A DNA stretch of 10,967 nt, from positions 1-10,967 of the forward strand of contig WLRE01000040.1 in the NCBI GenBank assembly GCA_009698045.1, in the 5' to 3' direction. Shown here piece after piece: positions 1 through 6,400 of this stretch; positions within the stretch are counted from its first letter, which is position 1, and the number at the start of each line of letters is the position of its first letter. Source of the stretch: Actinomycetota bacterium. Its GTDB lineage: Bacteria; Actinomycetota; Actinomycetes; Nanopelagicales; Nanopelagicaceae. The notes beneath the pieces were generated by a model, which searched no databases, was not told where the DNA came from, and was given only the letters and a program-made list of their open reading frames with translations. The translations under genes were made by a program, and so were the position numbers.

Positions 1-573
1 ATTCGCACATCATTTGACTCAGCAATTGCGCCAGGACCAAAGAAGTTCGACTTCAATATTCAGCAATATTCAATTACTGCTGATCGCGCCAAAGTTGTTG
101 ATTTCTCTACCTCTTATTACAAGTCCAACCAAGCAATTGTTACCTACAAGGGCAGCAAGCTTGATGGCGTAAAGAGCATCGCAGATGTTAAGTCAAAGAA
201 GGCCACAATCGGCGCTGCTGTTTCTTCTACTTCACTAGATGCAGTCGAAAAGGTCCTTGGCGTAAAGCCACAGGTATTCAACGACAACGCAGCTGCAGTC
301 ACTGCTCTTAAGAACAAGCAGATTGACGGTCTTGTTGTTGATCTTCCAACTGCTTTCTACTTGTCAGCAGTTGAAGTTCCTAATGGTGTTATTGCCGGCC
401 AGTTCGCAAATGTCGATAAGGCAGATAAGGGAGCTGGACTTCTGCTCGCTAAGAAGAGCCCTATCACTGGATGCGTAACCAAGGCACTCGAGGCCGTTCG
501 TTCAAGTGGCGAGCTCGCAAAAATTACAACCAAGTGGTTGACCGCATCAGCTGGCGCACCGCTACTTAAGTAA
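1..573 (+). CDS. Amino acid ABC transporter substrate-binding protein (3' part, family 3)
   Basis: This is the C-terminal 190 residues of an extracellular solute-binding protein of family 3 (SBP_bac_3), which captures a polar amino acid outside the membrane and hands it to the permease. Frame 1 is open from the first base and stops at TAA 571-573. The family signatures are visible: SITADRAKVVDFSTSYY is the usual 'T..R...vdFs.pYy' ligand-loop motif, NDNAAAVTALKNKQIDGLVVD is the 'a..aL..g.iDa.v.D' hinge region, and SPITGCVTKALEAV...GELAKITTKW is the typical C-terminal helix. Full-length members have about 250-300 residues, so the signal peptide and roughly the first third of the mature protein lie upstream of the window. 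The permease starts 18 bp downstream. The exact ligand cannot be read from this fragment; glutamate/glutamine, histidine, arginine and similar are all possible. Confidence 0.93.
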   Translation: MRTSFDSAIAPGPKKFDFNIQQYSITADRAKVVDFSTSYYKSNQAIVTYKGSKLDGVKSIADVKSKKATIGAAVSSTSLDAVEKVLGVKPQVFNDNAAAVTALKNKQIDGLVVDLPTAFYLSAVEVPNGVIAGQFANVDKADKGAGLLLAKKSPITGCVTKALEAVRSSGELAKITTKWLTASAGAPLLK

Positions 574-591
574 TCCAATACTCTAAGACCT

Positions 592-1506
592 ATGTCTCAA
601 GAGGTAGGGCGCAGCAATGGAGGCAACTCCGGAGCTGCGCCTTACTCATTTGGCGGAGAGTGGCAACCCAGTCCGATCGAACTTGGTCGGAGAGCTTCTC
701 GAAAAGCTAAAAGCCGTCGTAACGGATTGATTGCTGCACTCTCCAGTTTGTTAGTGCTCGGAACGCTTGCGATTGTTGTCGTCACATCACCTGGCTGGAA
801 AGTTTTATCTGCAACATTCTTTGACTGGGGTTATGGCTTTGAAGTTCTCCCAAAAATTCTGACCGGATTCTTTCAATCTAACGTCATTCTGACACTAATC
901 GCCGCCACATCGGTAGGCATATTGGGTTTAACTATCGCGCTAATTCGAACCTCTCGGTCTCCGGCCTTAACGCCATTTCGAATTCTTGCGACTGGCTATG
1001 TAGATGCTTTTCGCGGCATCCCAATGCTCTTGATTATCTTGCTTGTGGGTTTCGGTATTCCAGCCCTACAAATTCGAGGCGTCACCAACGATGTATTTGT
1101 TCTTGGAATTATTGCCGTCATCATCACCTACAGCGCCTATGTGGCCGAGGTTATTCGCTCGGGAATTCTGACTGTTCACCCCAGCCAACGTGCTGCTGCC
1201 AGATCCCTTGGACTCTCTAATTTTCAAACTCTCCGCTACGTGGTCTTGCCACAGGCACTTCGTCGCGTGACCCCACCGCTCCTCAATGACTTGGTCGCAC
1301 TCATCAAAGACACTGGCCTGGTCTCGATTCTGGGCGTGACGGATGCGATTCGAGCGGCCCAGATTGAAACCAGCCGAACCTTTAATTACACCCCTTATGT
1401 CATGGCGGCGCTGGTCTTCTTAATCGTCACTATTCCACTGACTCGCTATACCGATCGCACACTTCGTAAATCTATTGAGCGACAGAATGCACAGGGACAA
1501 GCATGA
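592..1506 (+). CDS. Polar amino acid ABC transporter permease (HisM/GlnP type)
   Basis: This 304-residue inner-membrane permease forms the translocation channel of the amino acid importer. Hydrophobic segments are at about residues 44-65, 98-118, 143-160, 167-188 and 268-284. The family motif YVDAFRGIPMLLIILLV (136-152) and the cytoplasmic EAA loop at 201-222 (AARSLG...LPQA), which docks on the ATPase, place it in the His/Glu/Gln/Arg permease family (BPD_transp_1). Residues 1-43 form a long hydrophilic leader with a basic cluster (RRASRKAKSRR) just before the first membrane segment; most relatives start close to that segment. The ATG at 592 is the only good start in this frame, but no clear Shine-Dalgarno sequence precedes it (only TAAGA), so translation may rely on coupling to the binding-protein gene 18 bp upstream. 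Its TGA overlaps the ATPase start by 4 bp (ATGA). A single permease gene suggests a homodimer channel. Confidence 0.95.
   Translation: MSQEVGRSNGGNSGAAPYSFGGEWQPSPIELGRRASRKAKSRRNGLIAALSSLLVLGTLAIVVVTSPGWKVLSATFFDWGYGFEVLPKILTGFFQSNVILTLIAATSVGILGLTIALIRTSRSPALTPFRILATGYVDAFRGIPMLLIILLVGFGIPALQIRGVTNDVFVLGIIAVIITYSAYVAEVIRSGILTVHPSQRAAARSLGLSNFQTLRYVVLPQALRRVTPPLLNDLVALIKDTGLVSILGVTDAIRAAQIETSRTFNYTPYVMAALVFLIVTIPLTRYTDRTLRKSIERQNAQGQA
1493..1497 (+). promoter_or_regulatory. Ribosome binding site of the ATPase gene
   Basis: AGGGA lies 5 nt before the ATG at 1503, inside the end of the permease gene. It supports this start, which overlaps the permease stop as ATGA. Confidence 0.6.
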
Positions 1507-2252
1507 GTAATCCAGTCCTAGAACTCGTTGAGGTTCGCAAAGCATTTGGCGCAGAAGTAGTCCTCGAAGATATCTCCATCAAAGTTCCAGAACACACTGC
1601 GACCGTACTTATCGGAGCATCTGGGTCAGGTAAATCGACAATGCTTCGCTGCATAAATTTGCTTGAACTCATTGATGATGGCGTCATCAAACTGGACGGA
1701 ATCGATATCACTGATGTTTCCACCAATCCCGACGAGATTCGCCGCAAATTAGGAATGGTCTTTCAGTCCTTCAATCTCTTTCCACACATGAAAGTTCTGG
1801 AAAACATAATTTTGGCACCAATGCGAGTTCACGGTCTTGGAAAAGAAGAGGCAACAGAGAAGGCGCTAGAACTACTCACTCGTTTTGGACTTCGTGAGAA
1901 AGCTGATCAATATCCAGATCGCCTGAGTGGGGGACAGCAACAACGAGTGGCCATCATTCGATCTCTTGCAGTTGAGCCACGACTACTACTTCTCGACGAA
2001 GTCACTTCTGCGCTAGACCCAGTCCTCGTGAATGAAGTTTTGAGCACCGTCCGAGATCTCAAAGACCATGGAATGACCATGGTTTTAGCTACTCATGAGA
2101 TGGGATTCGCCAAGCAGGTGGCCGATGAGGTCTGCTTCCTAGAGCGCGGTCGCATTATCGAATGGGGAAGCCCATCAGAAATGCTTGAAAATCCTAAAGA
2201 TCCTCGCACACAAGATTTCTTGAAACGAGTGCATGAGGCCGGTCGCCTCTAG
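1503..2252 (+). CDS. Polar amino acid ABC transporter ATP-binding protein (GlnQ/HisP type)
   Basis: This 249-residue cytoplasmic ATPase powers the importer as a dimer. All nucleotide-binding elements are present: Walker A GASGSGKST (38-46), Q-loop Gln88 in MVFQSFNLFPH, ABC signature LSGGQQQR (141-148), Walker B LLLLDE (161-166) with catalytic Glu166, D-loop SALD (169-172) and switch His198 in ATHEM. The length and the QSFNLFPHMKVLENI stretch are typical of the polar amino acid subfamily. The residue after the Walker B glutamate is Val (DEVTSALDP) instead of the usual Pro, a known natural variant. The ATG at 1503 overlaps the permease stop by 4 bp and has AGGGA at 1493-1497, 5 nt upstream, so translational coupling is likely. 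The stop at 2250-2252 shares one base with the GTG of the next gene. Confidence 0.96.
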   Translation: MSNPVLELVEVRKAFGAEVVLEDISIKVPEHTATVLIGASGSGKSTMLRCINLLELIDDGVIKLDGIDITDVSTNPDEIRRKLGMVFQSFNLFPHMKVLENIILAPMRVHGLGKEEATEKALELLTRFGLREKADQYPDRLSGGQQQRVAIIRSLAVEPRLLLLDEVTSALDPVLVNEVLSTVRDLKDHGMTMVLATHEMGFAKQVADEVCFLERGRIIEWGSPSEMLENPKDPRTQDFLKRVHEAGRL

Positions 2253-3046
2253 TGGCAACTAATTTCGAAATCATTCCGGGAGATCCCCAGTCGTCAGTAA
2301 TTCTGCATGTGCCGCATTCTGCTCGGTTTATTCCAGCCGACGTGCGTTCTGAGCTACTTCTCAATGATGATGAGTTGCTGGAAGAACTCGATTCTATGAC
2401 CGATAGTCGCACAGATGAGATTGCACTATCTGCTGCTGAAAAATCTGCAACTAAACCTTGGCTATTTATTAATCGTTTTTCGCGTCTGGTTATTGACCCA
2501 GAACGCTTTCCCGATGACCGTGAAATCATGAACAAGGTAGGTATGGGTGCGGTTTATCGCAAGACTTCAACAGGTAGGGATTTACGTAGTTCTAACTTCG
2601 CTGGCGAGAAAGCGTTATTGGACAATTACTTCCATCCATATGCACAAGCACTTGAAGAATTAGTGAGTTCCAGAATCGAATCCACTGGAGTTGCCACAAT
2701 TATTGATGTGCATTCATACCGACCTGAACAACATGAAAATGCAGTTAACCACGGTCAGAAGCGACCAGCTATATGTATCGGTACCGATAAATTTCATACT
2801 CCAATTACACTCGCAGATGCAGCTCGTGCAAGCTTTTCTGCTTTAGGTGACGTTTATGAAAACGAACCATATGCAGGCACATATGTTCCACTGAAGTTTT
2901 ATGGTTTGGATAATCGAGTTAAATCAATCATGATGGAGACGCGTTCAAACACCTTTCTCGATGACGCGTTTGATTTTCATACAGGTGTAGATCTGGTGGT
3001 CGAGGGACTTGTAAAACTCGTTAGTCAGGCAGAAATTCAGGCTTAA
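2252..3046 (+). CDS. N-formylglutamate amidohydrolase family protein
   Basis: This cytoplasmic hydrolase of 264 residues belongs to the FGase family (PF05013). Characterised members such as HutG hydrolyse N-formyl-L-glutamate to formate and glutamate in histidine breakdown. Family blocks seen in order are VILHVPHSA (16-24), DSRTDEI (51-57), NRFSRLVIDPERFPDD (74-89), FHPYAQAL (127-134), IIDVHSYRP (150-158), PAICIGTD (172-179), GTYVPLKFYG (209-218) and SIMMETRSN (225-233). The conserved His, Asp and Glu residues in these blocks are probable metal and catalytic ligands. There is no signal peptide. The start is GTG at 2252, overlapping the ATPase stop by one base (TAGTG); GAGG at 2235-2238 is a distant but possible ribosome binding site. 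No hut genes are visible, so the substrate could be another N-acyl amino acid. The operon context suggests it acts on the imported compound or its product. Confidence 0.9.
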   Translation: MATNFEIIPGDPQSSVILHVPHSARFIPADVRSELLLNDDELLEELDSMTDSRTDEIALSAAEKSATKPWLFINRFSRLVIDPERFPDDREIMNKVGMGAVYRKTSTGRDLRSSNFAGEKALLDNYFHPYAQALEELVSSRIESTGVATIIDVHSYRPEQHENAVNHGQKRPAICIGTDKFHTPITLADAARASFSALGDVYENEPYAGTYVPLKFYGLDNRVKSIMMETRSNTFLDDAFDFHTGVDLVVEGLVKLVSQAEIQA

Positions 3047-3081
3047 AATTGGGGAAAACCCCCCACGGCTCTGCCTTTTTT
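3027..3081 (+). terminator. Possible intrinsic terminator of the transporter/hydrolase operon
   Basis: AGGCAGA (3027-3033) is the exact reverse complement of TCTGCCT (3070-3076), and the second arm runs straight into a T tract ending at 3081. The 36-nt loop holds its own hairpin, GGGG-AAAA-CCCC (3051-3062). The first arm lies inside the last codons of the hydrolase gene. The long loop makes this weaker than a textbook terminator, but the position and T tract fit. Confidence 0.42.
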
Positions 3082-3112
3082 CATCTAATTGTTACAAAGT
3101 AGGGCTTCCCAA

Positions 3113-3151
3113 AATCCTATTTCTGTGCCTGTTATGTCCGAATTTAGGATT
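3113..3151. promoter_or_regulatory. Inverted repeat AATCCTA-N25-TAGGATT, possible operator
   Basis: Two perfect 7-bp arms, AATCCTA (3113-3119) and TAGGATT (3145-3151), are separated by 25 bp upstream of the giant gene. The arm centres are about 32 bp apart, or three helical turns, which would suit a looping or dimeric regulator. The right arm also contains the AGGA that precedes the ATG at 3157. A chance dyad is possible. Confidence 0.25.
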
Positions 3152-3156
3152 ACCCC

Positions 3157-3345
3157 ATGGGTGATTTCTGGGGTGAAGGCGCGCTTGAAGTTCGCGCTGC
3201 CCTGAATAAAATCACACGCACCTCACGCTCATCTACGCTTAATTTTAATTTTGAAAAACTTCTCCTTATTACTAAGTGCGTATCAGAATCTTTTACGCTC
3301 ATGACACGCTCAAGCCAAGCTCACGCGGAGCACACGCATGAGTAA
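3157..3345 (+). CDS. Doubtful small ORF (62 aa) upstream of and overlapping the giant gene
   Basis: This reading frame of 62 codons starts at ATG 3157 with AGGA 7 nt upstream (3146-3149) and stops at TAA 3343-3345, overlapping the first codons of the giant gene by 8 bp (ATGAGTAA). I recognise no family. The peptide is hydrophilic, rich in Ser/Thr and basic residues, without a membrane segment or signal peptide. It begins MGDFW, and the giant protein begins MSNFW; the two 15-bp starts differ only by three transitions. It could be a leader peptide that couples translation, a decayed duplicate of the giant gene's 5' end, or a chance ORF. The acceptable ribosome binding site is the main argument for it; the lack of conserved protein features is the main argument against. 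Confidence 0.2.
   Translation: MGDFWGEGALEVRAALNKITRTSRSSTLNFNFEKLLLITKCVSESFTLMTRSSQAHAEHTHE
3178..3201 (+). other. GC-rich hairpin in the leader region
   Basis: GGCGCGC (3178-3184) can pair with GCGC-T-GCC (3194-3201) with one bulged T and a 9-nt loop (TTGAAGTTC). In an otherwise AT-leaning spacer this is a stable structure. It would lie in the 5' untranslated RNA of the giant gene if transcription starts upstream. Its role is unknown. Confidence 0.25.
3327..3330 (+). promoter_or_regulatory. Ribosome binding site of the giant gene
   Basis: GGAG lies 7 nt before the ATG at 3338, an ideal spacing, and fixes this start together with the signal peptide that follows. The GAGC of this site can pair with GCTC at 3319-3322 in a small 4-bp hairpin, so mild masking of the site is conceivable. 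Confidence 0.7.
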
Positions 3346-3442
3346 CTTCTGGATCTTTAACCTCAAGTCGGAATGGGCAGAGCGCGTTGTACGTACGCTC
3401 ATTACGGTTTTCATTCTTGGACTGCTTCAAAATGCGTTCGCA
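3338..3442 (+). other. Sec signal peptide of the giant protein
   Basis: Residues 1-35 have a charged n-region (Lys10, Glu12, Glu15, Arg16, Arg19), a hydrophobic core (TLITVFILGLL, 20-30) and a c-region ending NAFA-AP, a good signal peptidase I site after Ala35. A second possible site is after SYA (41). No lipobox cysteine is present. The n-region is rather long at 19 residues. Confidence 0.8.
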
Positions 3443-6400
3443 GCTCCTGCATCGTATGCAGTCACCGCGCCTCCCGTCATCACGATTACTGGCGAAGATC
3501 TAGAGACAACATTTGGCGAAGGTGCTTCAACCACCGTTTCGGTAGATGGTGGATCAATTGTTCATATGGGATACAACCTCTCCCTATCCGCGCAACATCC
3601 AGGAATCACACTTCGGCAGATTGACACAACCACAAGTATTTTCTCTATCGACACCATGACGCCGGCGGGTAGATACGAAGAGACTCTTACCGTTGCTGAT
3701 GCAAATGGGTATACCGAATCAAAGAAATTTACATTCGTTGTTAATCATGCTTCTCGAACTTTAAATTTATATCAATCGCGAGAGACGTTAAGCGGTATTG
3801 AGACTGCCACTATTTATCCATTCGTAGATTCAACAACTCCGCTGATGGATGGTGGAATCATTGGAAGTGACGGCACAATTAACTACAGCGCTGGCAATTC
3901 CACCGGATGTACAGTCACACCAACAACAGGAATTGTTTCTCCAGCATTCTCTGGCGGAACTTGTTTAATTACCGCCGTAGTATCTCGCGGTACGTATTAC
4001 GAATCAGCTAACAAATCCATCTCCTTTAAGATCGGTGGAGCGGTAGGGGATATTGCCTACTTCAGCAGCAATGACGAAACCGCAACGTTTAATTCAATTT
4101 CAGGTGCGCATAATTCGATAATAAAGGCCCCTGCTGCTCTAACCCGCAACAACTATAGATTTTTAGGGTGGAGCATTTCTGCTGTAGGAGAATCGTTAAT
4201 CTCTCCCGGCGATGACATCACGTTAACGAGTGATAAAACGTATTACGCAATTTGGCAAAGTACTTTGATTCCTAAAGTGATAAAACCAAAAGTTGCAAAT
4301 GCAATTGGAGATGCCGCTGTCATTATTTTTGATACTGGCACTTCCACATCTGGTGTACCACCTGATGCAATTAGCGCACTCATAGGTGACTCAATAACAA
4401 TTTCGGATTCCGCGACCCTCAATAAGCCGCACTATCGCTTCCTAGGTTGGAAAGATGCAAATGGAACCTATCAACCTGGTGACTCTTTTACTGTCACTCT
4501 CGCACTTCACACTTTAACTCCGGTTTGGGCTATTGATACTTTCATAATTACATATAATGCAAATGGCGGATTAACTGATTCAACAACAACACTTGCCTAC
4601 GGAACTGATGCGCTAGAAACAACTCCAGTCGTAACAAAAGCTGGCAATACATTTGTAGGTTGGTCTTTAGATAGTTCTACGGTGATTTATACAAAGAGCG
4701 TAGATAGCGATCAAACTTTCTATGCGGTATGGAGCGCTAATCCATACGCAATAATTGCAACTAGTAATGGGTTTGGAACAATTGATTCAACACCTGCACG
4801 GGTTGCAACTTTTGGAGAGAGCCAGACATTTACCTTTACTCCAAATACTGATTACTTCTTACAGAGATTATTGATTGATGGGGTTGAAACAACTCCGGTA
4901 TCTTCATACACATTTGAGAATATTTCTGCTGTGCATACAGTCAATGCCACTTTCAAACTTTCAAACCCAACAATTACGATTACAAATGGAACACGTGGTA
5001 CCCCATCTCCGGGCACCACATCAGTTCCGTATGGAACTACCCAATCCTTCGACTTAGCTCCCGATGCTGACTACCACGTTGAGACTCTGACCGTTGATGG
5101 TGTAATTGTTACGCCACCTGCTGACAACATTTTAACTTTTACGAATGTTACTGAAACTCATACGGTTGATGTTCGATACTCAATCAATATCTACACCATC
5201 ACGGTGGGAGATATGCCCGGAGTAAACGTCTTCTACAAATTGGATAATGCTTCCTTCACCGCATTGCCAGCGAATCGAATAATTTCTGTACGAGCAGGCC
5301 AAGGTGGAACTGCGTTCTACTTACGCTTCAATGCAAAAGCTGGCTATACCCTCGATCTCAATGGCCTGGTTGTCGATGGATATTCAGACTCATTTAGTGA
5401 TGATGGAACAACTGCTTCACCTACAGCGTTAGTTGCTTACTACACCTCATTCACCAATCCGCAGCAGAGTCACACTTTGAGTTTCCAATCAATCCTCGAT
5501 CAATTTGCGATCTATACCTATGCAAATGCGAATGGAACGGTAAGTCCTTTAGGAACTCACTCGATTGGTTATGGAAGTGATGACACCATCACGATGATTC
5601 CTAATGTGGGTTATCACGTTTCAGCTCTAGATGTTGATGGAAGTCCAGTAGCTCCCGCAACCACGTATGTGTTTAGAAATATCACTCAACCACACTCGCT
5701 GACGGCAAGTTTTGCGATTGACACATTTACATTAGTTGCATCTAGCGGCGCTAATGGAAGCATCTCGTCTTCTGGAAGCACGGTACTGAACTACGGCCAG
5801 AGTAAGACATACACTTTTACGCCAAGTTCGCATTATCACGTCGAGAGCGTTTCAGTTGATGGAACCTTAATTGGCAGTCCAAGTACCTACACATTTGAAT
5901 CGATAACCGCGAACCACACCATCGCAGTTTCATTTGTGATGGATACCTTCACCATTAATTTTGCAGGGAATGGTGGAACTGGTGGTCAGGCAAAGTCGTT
6001 TAACTATGGAACCAATGCATTATCTGGATCCAATCCACCAACCGTCACGCGCACGGGTTACACATTCTTAGGTTGGTCTGCCAGCGAGGCGGATAGCACG
6101 ACAATCCTTAGTTCATTAAATGTCACCGTTGATACATCGGTTTATGCCCAATGGAGCATTAACTCTTACAACGTGACTTTCAATGCAAACAGCGGTACCG
6201 GTGGAAACACTCAATCATTGACTTATAACGTCAATGCCCTCTCCACTGCCCCAACCGTGACACGCACCAGTTATACATTCGCTGGATGGTCGACCGTCCT
6301 TAACGATGTCGCTACAAAGGTTGATTCATATTCGGTGCCAGCGAGTGCCTCGACTTTGTACGCATTGTGGGTTAATCGAATCACTATTGGTGGCGGATCA

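Larger units (their letters stand above)
3047..3337 (+). other. Intergenic spacer between nutrient operon and giant gene
   Basis: This 291-bp stretch has no convincing gene. It holds the end of the possible terminator, a dyad at 3113-3151, a GC-rich hairpin at 3178-3201, and a doubtful 62-codon ORF at 3157-3345. The heptamer ACGCTCA occurs three times (3225-3231, 3295-3301, 3306-3312), the last two nearly in tandem just upstream of the giant gene. I could not pick a convincing -35/-10 pair; TGTTAT (3130-3135) and TAGGAT (3145-3150) are candidate -10 boxes without good -35 partners. The promoter of the giant gene presumably lies here. Confidence 0.6.

Noticed and set aside
1986..2024. Walker B followed by Val instead of Pro (DEVTSALDP) as a possible defect
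   Set aside because: The catalytic Glu, Walker A, signature and switch His are all intact, and this substitution is a familiar natural variant in amino acid ABC ATPases.
1472..2535. Minus-strand ORFs at 1472-1747 and 2194-2535
   Set aside because: They are Ser-rich translations opposite the well-supported ATPase and hydrolase genes, with no recognisable motifs.
3051..3062. GGGGAAAACCCC hairpin as a stand-alone intrinsic terminator
   Set aside because: The stem is only 4 bp and is not followed directly by a T tract; the T tract starts 14 nt later. It makes more sense as part of the larger 3027-3081 structure.
3373..3624. Plus-strand ORF of 83 codons in another frame at the start of the giant gene
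   Set aside because: It is out of frame with the signal peptide and Ig-like module, has an odd Cys/His/Arg-rich composition, and no ribosome binding site. It is a shadow of the giant gene.
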